A stretch of DNA of 64,000 bases from Deltaproteobacteria bacterium (GTDB lineage Bacteria > Desulfobacterota > Binatia > UTPRO1). This document shows, one piece after another, positions 52,471 through 61,530 of this stretch; the stretch's first letter is position 1, and every line of letters starts with the position of its first letter. The notes under the pieces are model-generated. The model made no database searches and was not told where the DNA came from. It was given only the letters and a program-made list of their open reading frames with translations. The translations under genes were made by a program, and so were the position numbers. The stretch is taken from positions 62,001-126,000 of the forward strand of contig JACQEO010000014.1 of assembly GCA_016200545.1 (NCBI GenBank), given 5' to 3'.

Positions 52471-54852
52471 GCGCGCGTCACTCGCGGTCGCCTCGATGAG
52501 GAACACGTCGGCGCCGCCCATCTCGAGGCGTACGCGCGCGGTGGCGATGAGCTCGCGCATGGCGAGCGGCGGCACGGTCGGTGCGCCGCGGACGCGGAGC
52601 GCGGAGCGCGACGACGAAACGGCCAACGCCTCGCCCGTCTCGGGAAGGCGCTGTGCGGCGTCGCCGAGCACGCGCAGCCGCCATACTCGCCCGCGCGCCG
52701 CCGGCAACCGCAGCTCCACCGGCAACATCTGCGCCTCCGCGATCAATCGCGCGTCGCTCGACGGAAACCGCGGATAGCGCCAGACGGCGACGCGAAACTC
52801 GCGTCCATCGTCCGAAGACGACCAGAGCGCCCCGATGCGATCGGCGTGGTGCGACGCGAGGCGCACGGACAACGACTGCGGTGGGTCCACCTCGTCGCGC
52901 GTGATCGCGATCTCGTTCGTCGAGCTCACACGATAGTCGACGGCGTGGGCCACGTAGCTCGCGAAGAAATACGGGGCGAAGCCGTGTCCCGTGTAGGTCG
53001 ACACCCAGGGGCTGGCACGATCGATGCCTTGCTCGACGAGGAGCGCCAACATCTCGGCGCGCCACGCGGTCGCCCACCGCGTCTCGTCGATCGTGCCGGC
53101 GCCGGCGCGCTCGAAGACGGAGGCAATGACGGGATGCAACCCGATCTCGTCGAAACGCACCGGCAGCGACGTACCGGGAAACTCCGCCTCGAGGAGCGTC
53201 CGCACCGGCGCGATCTTGGCGGTGGCGAATGCCTCGAGGGTGAGCTGCGGCGTGTCGTAGATATTGAACGCGAAACCGGACCACGGCGGCAAGGGCTCTG
53301 CGGCACGCTCGAACTCGCGATGTAGCGCCCGCAGAAAAACGGGGAGGTTGTTCACGACCGGGTCGGGCGCGTCCGGCTCAGCGACCCAAGGCCCGAGATG
53401 GACTTGGCCGGGCCCGACGTAGGGCTTCATCGCCTGCCACGTCCAGAAATACTGACGCGCGTAGTCCGCGGCGTCGCCCTGGTACCCGAAGCGTCGAACC
53501 GTGCCGTCGGCGTCGGTCCAGCGGCAGTTGGGTTCGTTGAAGAACGAAACGTGCGCCCGCGCGAACCACGGACGTTCGGTGAGGTGCTGGAATAGTTTCT
53601 GGACGTACTCCTTCCAGCCGACCTCGTCGACGACGGGCATCTCGTTGAAGTGATACGTCGCGTAGTGACCGCGGTGCGCGGTGAACGTCTCTGGAGCGCC
53701 GGCGAGATTCACGTGCAGCCCCATCTCGGATCCGCCGAGCGCGTCGAGAAGGCGATCGAAGGACGTCCAATCGAATCGCGAGCGGAGTGGACGCCCCTCC
53801 CATTCCGCACCGTCGTGGAAGAACTCGTACGTACGCGCCAGGGGTGTCTCCCACGAGCCGTCGAACGTGGGGTTCTTCCCCATCTGTCCATCGTAGTCGC
53901 GTTCCAGGGTCGGACCCCAGTTCGCGCCGAGCGCGGAGAACAATCGCACCGAGGTGAGCCACGGGAAGGTACGCGCCAGCCAACGCATCGAGTCGTAGGT
54001 GACCGGGTCGTTGCGGAAGACCGAGTAGGGCTTGAAAAGATTCACCTCGGACCATGGCACGGGCGTGAGCCTCCGAGCGCGTACGTCCGGCTGCGTCACG
54101 TCGAGGACGGTCTCGCTCGGAGCCTTCAGCCGCACGCGAGGATCCGCCCACAAGAGCCAGTCCCCCGCCGCGTCGCCGGTTTCGCGCGCCGCGAACACGA
54201 TCCAGACCGTCGTCCCCGCGTACGGCGCGAGATCGACCCGCACCTCACGCCATGCCGTACCGGCACCGGGCCCGAGGCGCGCGAACGGGATCGGCGCCGC
54301 GTCGGGATCGGCGCCGCCGGCGACGACGCCGGCGCCGAAGTCGATGCCGTCACTCAGCGCCCCGACTTTCCCTTCGAGCGCCACCCACGCCACCAGCTCG
54401 CAGTCGCTCGCGGCGGGGATCGCCACCTTGAAGCTCGCGCGACTCGCGAGTCCGTCACTCGACGGCAACAGCAGCAGCGCGCGATGCGCGTCCCCCTGCA
54501 ATACGACGAGATCCGCGAACTGCTGGAAGCTCGACCGCTCGCCCGGCCACAACACTTGACGGACGTGCGCGGAACGCCACGCCTGATGGAGGTCGAGATC
54601 GGCACCGGCCCGCTCCGACGGCGCGGGCAGCACGGGCGTTTCGGCGAGGCTCAAAGTCGGCACGGTCAGCGCGGCGGGAGCGGCGGGCGGGGGCGCCGCG
54701 AGCGGCGTCGATGCTGGCGGTGTTGGCGCGAGCGGCAGCGACGTGCCGGTCTCCGCCACACCCGCGCGCCCGCCGCCACCGACGCAGACGGCGACGATCG
54801 CCAGGACGAGGGCGCGCCGCGCCGTCGACCGATTCGAACAGGCGCGCATCAC
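52444..54852 (-). CDS. Exported GH39-like glycoside hydrolase (clan A)
   Basis: A signal peptide with several Pro/Ala repeats (residues 1-70) precedes a beta-sandwich and then a TIM-barrel. HVSFFNEPNCRWTD (acid/base Glu) near residue 435 and the later VRFDEIGLHPV (candidate nucleophile Glu) near 570 are separated as in GH39 xylosidase/iduronidase enzymes. A C-terminal beta part follows. The start ATG may be 54852 or 54849. The 802-residue protein probably cuts glycosidic bonds in the secreted polysaccharide made by this region. Its end overlaps the sulfatase-like gene by 27 bases. Family assignment rests on motif spacing and is not proved. Confidence 0.75.
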   Translation of the reverse strand: MMRACSNRSTARRALVLAIVAVCVGGGGRAGVAETGTSLPLAPTPPASTPLAAPPPAAPAALTVPTLSLAETPVLPAPSERAGADLDLHQAWRSAHVRQVLWPGERSSFQQFADLVVLQGDAHRALLLLPSSDGLASRASFKVAIPAASDCELVAWVALEGKVGALSDGIDFGAGVVAGGADPDAAPIPFARLGPGAGTAWREVRVDLAPYAGTTVWIVFAARETGDAAGDWLLWADPRVRLKAPSETVLDVTQPDVRARRLTPVPWSEVNLFKPYSVFRNDPVTYDSMRWLARTFPWLTSVRLFSALGANWGPTLERDYDGQMGKNPTFDGSWETPLARTYEFFHDGAEWEGRPLRSRFDWTSFDRLLDALGGSEMGLHVNLAGAPETFTAHRGHYATYHFNEMPVVDEVGWKEYVQKLFQHLTERPWFARAHVSFFNEPNCRWTDADGTVRRFGYQGDAADYARQYFWTWQAMKPYVGPGQVHLGPWVAEPDAPDPVVNNLPVFLRALHREFERAAEPLPPWSGFAFNIYDTPQLTLEAFATAKIAPVRTLLEAEFPGTSLPVRFDEIGLHPVIASVFERAGAGTIDETRWATAWRAEMLALLVEQGIDRASPWVSTYTGHGFAPYFFASYVAHAVDYRVSSTNEIAITRDEVDPPQSLSVRLASHHADRIGALWSSSDDGREFRVAVWRYPRFPSSDARLIAEAQMLPVELRLPAARGRVWRLRVLGDAAQRLPETGEALAVSSSRSALRVRGAPTVPPLAMRELIATARVRLEMGGADVFLIEATASDARSLEVPERP

Positions 54853-54888
54853 CCGGGGACGAGGGGACGCGATCGCGGCACCATCGTG

Positions 54889-56241
54889 CTAGCGGAGATA
54901 TCCGAGCGCGCGCAGCTTCGCCTCGCGCTCCGGGTCGATGACGGGGGACGCGGCCGCGCGCGCCGGGCGAAGCACGCTCGCGAACGCGAGGAGCGTCGCG
55001 CGCAGGTGATCATCCGAAGCGTTCGTCGGGTGGAGCTCCGCGGGATCCTTGGCCAGGTCATACGACACTCGCGTGCGCCCGTCCCCGTCGCCGGTGACGA
55101 CAAGCTTCTCCGGCCCATCGTAGCCGACGCGCACGCGCTCACCCTCATAGGTGATGTCCTCGGCCCACACCGCATGCGGCTCGTCGAGCGCGCGCGCGTC
55201 TGCTTCCGGCGGCATCGGCACACCCGCCGTCTCGAGGATCATCGCGAACACACCGAGCGTCGATACGCGGCGGCGCACGCGCTCGCCGCGCCGGCGCCCG
55301 CCCGGCAGCTTCACCACGAGCGGTACGTGCAACAGCTCCTCGTAGGGCGCGACGCCGTGACCGGCGAGCCCGTGCTCGCCGAGGATCTCGCCGTGGTCGG
55401 AGGTGACGATGATCAGCGCATCGTCGTAGCGGCCACGACGCTTCAGCTCGGCGATGATGCGCGCGAGCATCTCGTCGGTATAGGCGATCTCGCCGTCGTA
55501 CTGCGAGACGAAATGCGCGCGCATCTCCGGCGTCACCGCCGTTCCACCGTACACGAGCGTCGTCATCGTCGTGCCGTACTCCGCGCGCTTGCCGGGAAAG
55601 CGGGTATCGAAGGGCGGCGGCGGCTCGTACGGCTCGTGCGGATCGAGGATGTTCAAGAAGAGGAAGACGCGTTCGCCATCCGGCGGCAGCCAGCGGCGCA
55701 CGGCGTCCGCAACCTCCCCAGCCACGTTCAGATCGCGGTCGAAGAATTCCGCGAAGCCGCGGGCGAATCCGAGGACACGCGCCACGTAGGCGGTGTTCGC
55801 GACGAACGCCGCGGTGCGAAACCCCACGGCGCCGAGGAACTCGGCGAGCGTCGGCACGTCGCCGAGAAGGGGCGTCGCGAGATTGTGATCGCTCGCGATG
55901 CGCTCGGCGCCGTGGAACGACGGCCAGCGACCGGTGAAGAGCGAGCCGTGCGCCGGAACCGTCCACGTCGCCGGCGAGATCGCGTGCGTGTAGGTGACGG
56001 CCTCGCGCGCGAACACGTCCAGATGAGGTGTCGTGCGCCGCGGATAGCCGTACAGAGAGATATGGTCGGCACGGAGCGTATCGACGACGATGAGTACGAC
56101 GTCGCCCGGCCGCCGCGCGCGCGGCGCCGCCTCCGCAATCGCCAGGATGACGATCGCAAGCGCCACGAGGCAGCGCGCGAGCCCGGCACGGACGCGGCTG
56201 CCGGGGCGGTCGACGACGGCTGACGTGCGCGCGCTGGTCAC
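54889..56241 (-). CDS. Sulfatase-like protein, paralogue of the gene at 51148-52470
   Basis: The 450-residue product (GTG 56241) has an N-terminal hydrophobic anchor (LVALAIVILAIAEAA), VVLIVVDTLRADHISLYGYP, TWTVPAHGSLFTGRW at the nucleophile place (Thr again, with Val-Pro-Ala behind it), DPHEPYEPPPPFDTRFPGK and VTSDHGEILGEHGLAGHG. It ends REAKLRALGYLR. Nearly the whole length aligns with the plus-strand sulfatase-like lipoprotein, but it has a membrane anchor in place of the lipobox. The two stand on opposite strands around the GH39-like gene. Substrate unknown. Confidence 0.9.
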   Translation of the reverse strand: MTSARTSAVVDRPGSRVRAGLARCLVALAIVILAIAEAAPRARRPGDVVLIVVDTLRADHISLYGYPRRTTPHLDVFAREAVTYTHAISPATWTVPAHGSLFTGRWPSFHGAERIASDHNLATPLLGDVPTLAEFLGAVGFRTAAFVANTAYVARVLGFARGFAEFFDRDLNVAGEVADAVRRWLPPDGERVFLFLNILDPHEPYEPPPPFDTRFPGKRAEYGTTMTTLVYGGTAVTPEMRAHFVSQYDGEIAYTDEMLARIIAELKRRGRYDDALIIVTSDHGEILGEHGLAGHGVAPYEELLHVPLVVKLPGGRRRGERVRRRVSTLGVFAMILETAGVPMPPEADARALDEPHAVWAEDITYEGERVRVGYDGPEKLVVTGDGDGRTRVSYDLAKDPAELHPTNASDDHLRATLLAFASVLRPARAAASPVIDPEREAKLRALGYLR

Positions 56242-56361
56242 GAGATTTCAAGCGACGACGCTCGCACATCGCATTGCGCGCAACGGATATCAAGCGACGC
56301 GCGAGATCGAAGTACGGACCATTGCGAACCGAAATCGACTACGCCATACGCACTAAGACAC

Positions 56362-57237
56362 ATGTATCTCCATCGCTGCACGACGTCTGAAGAGTATGCT
56401 CTCCTGATCAACAGCCCGGCGTTCGCGACGCGCTGGATGATCGAGCACCACCTCGCCCGGACCCACGCTGGACCGGGGCCGATCAGGATCCCCGGCTTCT
56501 GCACCGTCTGCCAGCAAGCGGTCGACTTCACCGCGTCATACGACAACGCGTGGCGCGCGCCCGATGGCGTGTCGATTCCGAACTGGCGCGACTACCTGCG
56601 GTGCCCGACCTGCACGATGAACGGGCGCCAGCGCCTGATCGTGCAACTCATCGTCGAATGGGTCATGAGCCTCCCTCAACGTGAGCTCGTCACGATCTAC
56701 ATGATGGAGCAGATCTCGCCGCTCTATCGATGGGCAACGACGACGTTTCCACGGATCCGATGGATCGGAAGCGAGTATTTGGGGCCAAATTGTGCTCCGC
56801 CGTCGCAACCCGGCGACATCAGGCACGAGGACGCAGAGGCGCTCACGCTCGCGTCCGAGAGCGTCGACCTCGTCATCAGTTGCGACGTGCTCGAGCACGT
56901 GAATGATCCACAGCGTGCACTCACCGAGGCGTCGCGAATCCTGCGTCCCGGTGGCCGCGCTCTCCTCACCTTCCCCATGGACCCCAACACGCCGTTCAAC
57001 CAACGTCGGGCAACCCTCATCGACGGACGCCCGCATCACCTTCTGCCTCCGATCTACCATGGCAATCCTCTGTCCGAGGAGGGATCACTCGTCTTCACCG
57101 ATTTCGGTTGGGAAGTTCTCGCTCAGCTCCGTGCCGCCGGCTTCGACGACGCGACGCTGAACGTCTACTGGGCCTACGAGCTCGGCTACCTCGGGGTCCA
57201 GTTTTACTTCTTGGGGCACAAGTCCAGCCTGCGCTGA
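56362..57237 (+). CDS. Class I SAM-dependent methyltransferase with two CxxC motifs
   Basis: The 291-residue protein has zinc-knuckle-like pairs in its N-terminal part (PGFCTVCQQAV and RCPTCTMNGRQ) and then the methyltransferase fold: a Glu in WIGSEYLG, DIRHEDAEALTLASESVDLV, SCDVLEHVNDPQRALTEASR and ILRPGGRALLTFPM. Such proteins methylate sugars or lipids in exopolysaccharide loci. The gene and its upstream 120 bases are visibly richer in A and T than the neighbours, a hint of recent acquisition. Its stop is followed at once by a deacetylase remnant. Confidence 0.85.
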   Translation: MYLHRCTTSEEYALLINSPAFATRWMIEHHLARTHAGPGPIRIPGFCTVCQQAVDFTASYDNAWRAPDGVSIPNWRDYLRCPTCTMNGRQRLIVQLIVEWVMSLPQRELVTIYMMEQISPLYRWATTTFPRIRWIGSEYLGPNCAPPSQPGDIRHEDAEALTLASESVDLVISCDVLEHVNDPQRALTEASRILRPGGRALLTFPMDPNTPFNQRRATLIDGRPHHLLPPIYHGNPLSEEGSLVFTDFGWEVLAQLRAAGFDDATLNVYWAYELGYLGVQFYFLGHKSSLR

Positions 57238-57470
57238 GCGATCTCGGAATCGAACGCTTCCGCAGTCGCGCGATCGCCGCCTTCGACGCCGTGATCCCGT
57301 TCGCCGACCGGGATCGCTACGAGTCGCGCGTCGCGCGCAACATCGACGCGGTGCTCGCGCTGCTCGTGGAGTCGGGCTACCGCGGCACCTTCTTCGTGCT
57401 CACACGGAACGCCGAGCACCATCCCGAGATCGTCCGCCGCATCGCCGACACGACGACGGCGTCTCAGTAG
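57238..57470 (+). pseudogene. N-terminal remnant of a polysaccharide deacetylase (NodB-type)
   Basis: Behind the methyltransferase stop a short frame reads FRSRAIAAFDAVIPFADRDR, then YESRVARNIDAVLALLVESG and GTFFVLTRNAEHHPEIVRRI. In exopolysaccharide deacetylases this stretch runs straight on into the His-containing metal site. Here it stops after ADTTTASQ at 57470 and no start codon or further domain is present. It is therefore a decayed fragment of a capsule or exopolysaccharide gene. Confidence 0.7.
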
Positions 57471-57500
57471 GGGCGCCGCCTGACGACGAGTCGCGTCCGC

Positions 57501-59939
57501 TCAGGCGGCGGCGCGCGAGACGGCCGGGCATTCGAGTCGGACGATCGTCCCCTTCCCGGGCGCCGACGTCAGCTCGAAGCGCCCGCCGAGCGCGAGCGCG
57601 CGCTCGCGCATGCTGACGAGCCCGAGCGCCTGCGCGCGCCCGCTATCAGAAGGATTGAAGCCGCGACCGTCGTCGCGCACGAGCAGCTCGAGCTGCCCGT
57701 CGCGCACCGCGAGCGTGACGACGATCGTGCCCGCGGCGGCGTGGCGTACCGCGTTCCCCAGCGCCTCCTGCGCGATGCGATAGACGGCGACCTCGAGCTC
57801 TTCCTCGAGACGGGGAATCGCGCTCGCGAACTCGGCGCTGACGCGCGTCGTGGGCGACGCCATGCCATCCACGAGCGAGCGTAGCGAGCCCTCGAGGCCG
57901 AGGTCGCGGAGCAGCATCGGGCGCATGTCGCGCGCGAGCATGCGCAGGTGCTCGACGAGCTCGTGCAGGTACCGCACGACGCGATCGAGCTCGGACTTGG
58001 CGGCCTCCGGCAGCGGCGTCATGCGCCGCCGCAGCGATTCGACGAGGATGGCGATACCGATCAGCTCCTGACACACGTTATCGTGGAGGTCGAAGCCGAG
58101 CCGCTTGCGCTCGTCCTCGCGGATCCGCGCTTGGCGCCGCGCAAGGAGGCGGAGCCGCTCCTCGCCGCGGCGGAGCTCCTCGAGCGACGCGCGCAGCGCC
58201 TCCTCGGCAGCGCGGCGCTCGGTGACGTCGCGCCCGACGGCCTGGACTTCGATCGTTTGTCCGCGTGCGTCCTTGATGACGCAACCTTCCCAGGCGATCC
58301 AACGCCAGCCCGCCGCGGTGCGCTGCCGGTTTTCGATGGCGCCGCGATGCGGCGGCTGCTCGGCTGCAGCGATCACCGCCAGCGTCGCGGCAACGTCGTC
58401 GGGGTGCAGGAACTCCACGAAACGGCGCCCGACGAGCTGCTCGCAACTCCGGCCGTAGGTGCGACAGTAGGCGTCGTTTACGAAGGTGAAGCGGCCGTCC
58501 GGGTCGATGCGCGAAACCAGGTCGTGCTGCGACTGGACGAGACCACGGTAGCGCTCCTCGCTGTTGCGTAGTGCCAGCTCGGCGACGTGGCGCTCGGTGA
58601 CGTCGCGGCCGACGCTCTGGTACTCGTTCGTCGTGCCGTCGGCGTCCTTGATCACGGAGCCTTCCCACGCAATCCACCGCTCGCCCTCCGCGGTCCGCAC
58701 GCGGACGTCGGCTCGCATGCGGTACGGCGGCACCTCGAGCAGCGGCATCGCCTCGACGAGGACCGGCAGATCGTCGGGCTCGACGAAGGGCAGCCACGAG
58801 TGGCCGAGAAGCTCCGCGCGCGAGCGCCCGAGCTTCGCGCAGTACGCGTCGTTCACGAAGGTGAGGTGGAGGGCGGGGTCGAAGCGCACGATGAGATCGT
58901 GCTGCGACTCGACGAGCCCGCGGTAGCGGCGCTCGCTCTCGCGCAGTGCCTCCTCGGCCTGCTTGCGCGCGGTGACGTCGCGGCCGATGCCGCGCACGCC
59001 GACCACGCGGCCGTCGCCACCTTCGATTCCCGACGGCAGCACCTCCATCCAGCGCACGCCCGCCGCCGTGCGGGTCGCGAACGTGAGGAGCGGCATGCTC
59101 CCACGGGCGGCGATCGTCGTGAACGTGGTGTCGAGGTCGGGGTTGTCGGGATGCGGCGCGAGGAACTCGGCGAAGAAGCGGCCGACGAGGGCGTTCACCG
59201 GTTCGCCGATGAACACCGCGAGCGGCGCGTTCACGTAGGTGATGCGGCCGGCGAGATCGCCGGTGTAGATGAAGTCGCGGACGTTCTCGGCGAGATTCCG
59301 GTAGGCGTCGCGCGAATCCTCGAGCTCGCGCCGTCGCTCGGCCTCGCTGGCGCGATGGCGAACCGCGTTCGCGAACACGCGGGCCGATCCTTCGGCGATC
59401 GCGAGCGAGACGGCGGCGCCGATGAGGACGGCGGTGATGAACTCCGGCGCCGGCACGACCCGGTCGCTGAAGGGCAACGCCGCCGCCGCGAGCACCAGCG
59501 TCGCGGCGAGCACGACGAGCTCGGCGCGCCAACCCCACGCGAAGAGCAACGCGGCGGAGAGAAAGAGCGTCAGCAGGACGAACGCCAGCACTTCGGCGCC
59601 GCCGTGGGAGAAGACAAAGAGCAGCGTCGACGACGCGCCGAGACCGACGCACGTGATCACGAGCGTCGCGCGCACGCCGGCGTCCGTCGGGTCGCGGCGC
59701 GCGCGCGCACCGGCGGCAACGAGCAACAGCAGCTGACCCGCGACGGTGACGAGCCCCGGCAGCAGCGCCGTCGGCGACCGCCTGCAGAGCACCATCACCC
59801 ACGCGACACTGGTCGAGAGCCAGCTGGTCGCGAAGAGCGGCAGCCGATGCAGCATGAGATACCGGCGCGCGCGCGCGAGGGGTGTCGTGGCGGTCGCCGA
59901 GAGGTCCCTCGACTCGCCGTGTGGATTGGGGAGGTTCAC
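57501..59939 (-). CDS. PAS domain sensor histidine kinase (HisKA_3 type)
   Basis: GTG 59939 was chosen because the in-frame TTG at 59960 would fall in the -10 box of a good promoter. The 812-residue protein has about six membrane helices (residues 30-185), a linker helix and three PAS domains (about 205-325, 333-455 and 460-580), each ending GRDVT. The dimerisation domain carries the phospho-acceptor His in KRLGFDLHDNVCQELIG. The HATPase shows EALGNAVRHA, VRDDGRGF and LGLVSMRERA. It signals through a NarL-type partner, but no response regulator lies beside it, so it is an orphan here. The ligand is unknown; no heme-like motif was noticed in the PAS domains. Confidence 0.9.
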   Translation of the reverse strand: MNLPNPHGESRDLSATATTPLARARRYLMLHRLPLFATSWLSTSVAWVMVLCRRSPTALLPGLVTVAGQLLLLVAAGARARRDPTDAGVRATLVITCVGLGASSTLLFVFSHGGAEVLAFVLLTLFLSAALLFAWGWRAELVVLAATLVLAAAALPFSDRVVPAPEFITAVLIGAAVSLAIAEGSARVFANAVRHRASEAERRRELEDSRDAYRNLAENVRDFIYTGDLAGRITYVNAPLAVFIGEPVNALVGRFFAEFLAPHPDNPDLDTTFTTIAARGSMPLLTFATRTAAGVRWMEVLPSGIEGGDGRVVGVRGIGRDVTARKQAEEALRESERRYRGLVESQHDLIVRFDPALHLTFVNDAYCAKLGRSRAELLGHSWLPFVEPDDLPVLVEAMPLLEVPPYRMRADVRVRTAEGERWIAWEGSVIKDADGTTNEYQSVGRDVTERHVAELALRNSEERYRGLVQSQHDLVSRIDPDGRFTFVNDAYCRTYGRSCEQLVGRRFVEFLHPDDVAATLAVIAAAEQPPHRGAIENRQRTAAGWRWIAWEGCVIKDARGQTIEVQAVGRDVTERRAAEEALRASLEELRRGEERLRLLARRQARIREDERKRLGFDLHDNVCQELIGIAILVESLRRRMTPLPEAAKSELDRVVRYLHELVEHLRMLARDMRPMLLRDLGLEGSLRSLVDGMASPTTRVSAEFASAIPRLEEELEVAVYRIAQEALGNAVRHAAAGTIVVTLAVRDGQLELLVRDDGRGFNPSDSGRAQALGLVSMRERALALGGRFELTSAPGKGTIVRLECPAVSRAAA

Positions 59940-59958
59940 GACGGCATCCGGGGAGGTC

Positions 59959-59986
59959 AAGCTAGCCGAGCGTGCGTCGATGTCAA
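59959..59986 (-). promoter_or_regulatory. Consensus-like promoter of the sensor kinase
   Basis: On the minus strand TTGACA (59986-59981) is followed after 16 bases by TAGCTT (59964-59959). The -35 is an exact consensus. It directs transcription into the kinase gene starting at 59939. Confidence 0.5.
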
Positions 59987-59992
59987 CCGCGA

Positions 59993-60021
59993 TTGCATCG
60001 CCACGGCGGCCGACGTTATGA
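59993..60021 (+). promoter_or_regulatory. Promoter-like pair of the enoyl-CoA hydratase
   Basis: TTGCAT (59993-59998), 17 bases, then TTATGA (60016-60021), about 25 bases before ATG 60047. It lies back to back with the kinase promoter. Confidence 0.4.
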
Positions 60022-60046
60022 CGATTCGCGAACCCGAGGAGGGCCG

Positions 60047-60877
60047 ATGCCGTACGAGCAGATCATCTACGAAGTGCAGAACGCGATCGCGACCATCACG
60101 CTCAATCGCCCGGCGCGTCTGAACGCGTGGACGCCGCACATGGGACGCGAGCTCTACGCCGCGTTTCAGACCGCCGGGCGCGACGACGCAGTGCGCGTGA
60201 TCGTCGTCACCGGCGCCGGCCGCGGCTTCTGCGCCGGCGCCGACATGGACAATCTGCGCGGCATCCAGAGCGGCACCGCCGGCGACGCGCCATCGGAACC
60301 CGCGGAGCACGTGGCGAACGGCGAAATCCTCGCCACGCATCCGGCGCTCGCGACCGCCTACGCCTACCCGCTCCGTGTGTCGAAGCCGGTCATCGGCGCG
60401 ATCAACGGTGCGGTCGCCGGTCTCGGCTTCACCTACATGCTCTACTACGATCTGCGCATCGCCTCCGATCGGGCGCGCTTCGGCACCGCCTTCGCGCGCC
60501 GCGGGCTCGTCGCCGAGCACGGCAGCTCGTGGATGCTGCCGCGCCTCGTCGGCATGGCGAACGCCTGCGATCTCTTCTTCTCGGGCCGCATGATCGGCGC
60601 CGAGGAGGCGCTGGCGATGGGCCTGGTGAATCGCGTCGTGCCGCATGACGAGCTGCTGAGCACGGTGTACGACGCCGCGACCGAGCTCGCCACGCTGAGC
60701 TCGCCGCGCTCGATCGCGGTGATGAAGCGGATGCTCTACGGCCATCAATTCACCGACCTCGCGACCGCGACGGCGGAGGCCGACGCGGAGATGGTGGCGA
60801 GCTTCCCGACCGCGGACTTTCGCGAAGGCGTCGCGTCGTTCCTCGAGAAACGGCCCCCCCGCTTCACGGGCCGCTGA
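60047..60877 (+). CDS. Enoyl-CoA hydratase/isomerase family protein
   Basis: ATG 60047 has GAGGAGGG 3 bases upstream. The 276-residue crotonase has the oxyanion elements RGFCAGADMDNLRG near residue 66 and GAINGAVAGLGFTYMLYYD near 119. A catalytic-Glu region follows in RRGLVAEHGSSWMLPRLVG near 150, which favours hydratase over pure isomerase function. It may belong to fatty acid beta-oxidation or another CoA pathway; no partner gene is adjacent. A GC hairpin follows the stop. Confidence 0.92.
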   Translation: MPYEQIIYEVQNAIATITLNRPARLNAWTPHMGRELYAAFQTAGRDDAVRVIVVTGAGRGFCAGADMDNLRGIQSGTAGDAPSEPAEHVANGEILATHPALATAYAYPLRVSKPVIGAINGAVAGLGFTYMLYYDLRIASDRARFGTAFARRGLVAEHGSSWMLPRLVGMANACDLFFSGRMIGAEEALAMGLVNRVVPHDELLSTVYDAATELATLSSPRSIAVMKRMLYGHQFTDLATATAEADAEMVASFPTADFREGVASFLEKRPPRFTGR

Positions 60878-60899
60878 ACCCACTGCGGCAACCGCGGGG

Positions 60900-60924
60900 T
60901 GGCGCGGGGATGCCCCGCGCGCCA
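60900..60924. terminator. GC hairpin after the enoyl-CoA hydratase
   Basis: TGGCGCGGGG, ATG, CCCCGCGCGCCA pairs with a two-base bulge. It is 22 bases behind the stop; no T-run follows, so its role as terminator is tentative. Confidence 0.35.
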
Positions 60925-61077
60925 TCGTGATGTCGCTTTTGCACATTGGGTGTTCGGAGGACGTGATCCCCGCGGGGGAGTGACACGCTCGACGTCGAGA
61001 ATTCCAGCCTTTGGCGCGCCCGCCCGCCGGTGCGTCGCCGTGCACGGCTGGCGTCATCCTTGCATGCGATCTCGCGT

Positions 61078-61503
61078 ATGCACTTCGGAGCAGCCATCCG
61101 TGACGTTCTGAGCGCGAGTTGCCGCACCGACCTCCGCCATGCGAAGGCGCATACCGTCCTCCCCGAGCTGCATTCGCCGCAGACGCGGCGCCTCCTCGCC
61201 GCCAACCTCGAGCTCGCGTTCGGCGTCACCGTACCCGACGAGGAGCTCGAGCACTTCACGACCGTCCGCGACGTCTTGCAATGCGTGCGGTTGCGACGCT
61301 GGGCGAAACGCGTCGAGTCCGACGCGCAGGCTCCACCGACGGACACCGCCGCGGCGGCCGCCGCGATGACGCCCGCGATCGTCGCCGCGCGCAGGGTGGA
61401 TTCGCGTCAGGAGGTGTTCCGCTTCACGCGTCGGAGTGCCGCCGCGCCTACCGCGCCGCTCTTCGATCGACCGCCGGCGACGCCCGGCCTGAAGCGTCTC
61501 TGA
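61078..61503 (+). CDS. Small protein with an acyl-carrier-protein-like domain
   Basis: ATG 61078 is preferred to 61030, whose upstream residues (RRRARLASSLHA) look like noise. The 141-residue product has a segment LLAANLELAFGVTVPDEELE and HFTTVRDVLQCVRLRRWAKR that resembles helices II-III of acyl carrier proteins (FGVxIPDEExxxFxTVxDV). The Asp-Ser-Leu attachment site is missing: the equivalent position reads LPELHSPQTRR. The second half is disordered and Ala-rich. It ends 28 bases before the downstream sensor kinase, likely the same transcript. Function unknown. Confidence 0.6.
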   Translation: MHFGAAIRDVLSASCRTDLRHAKAHTVLPELHSPQTRRLLAANLELAFGVTVPDEELEHFTTVRDVLQCVRLRRWAKRVESDAQAPPTDTAAAAAAMTPAIVAARRVDSRQEVFRFTRRSAAAPTAPLFDRPPATPGLKRL

Positions 61504-61530
61504 GGTCGCGCGAGCGCCCTCCCCTCCCAC

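Noticed and set aside
53650..56223. An 857-codon plus-strand open frame across two minus-strand genes
   Set aside because: It runs unbroken through the boundary of the GH39-like and sulfatase-like genes and has no protein-like composition.
58587..60122. A 511-codon plus-strand open frame opposite the PAS kinase
   Set aside because: Antisense shadow; the minus frame has three PAS domains, the His box and the ATPase motifs.
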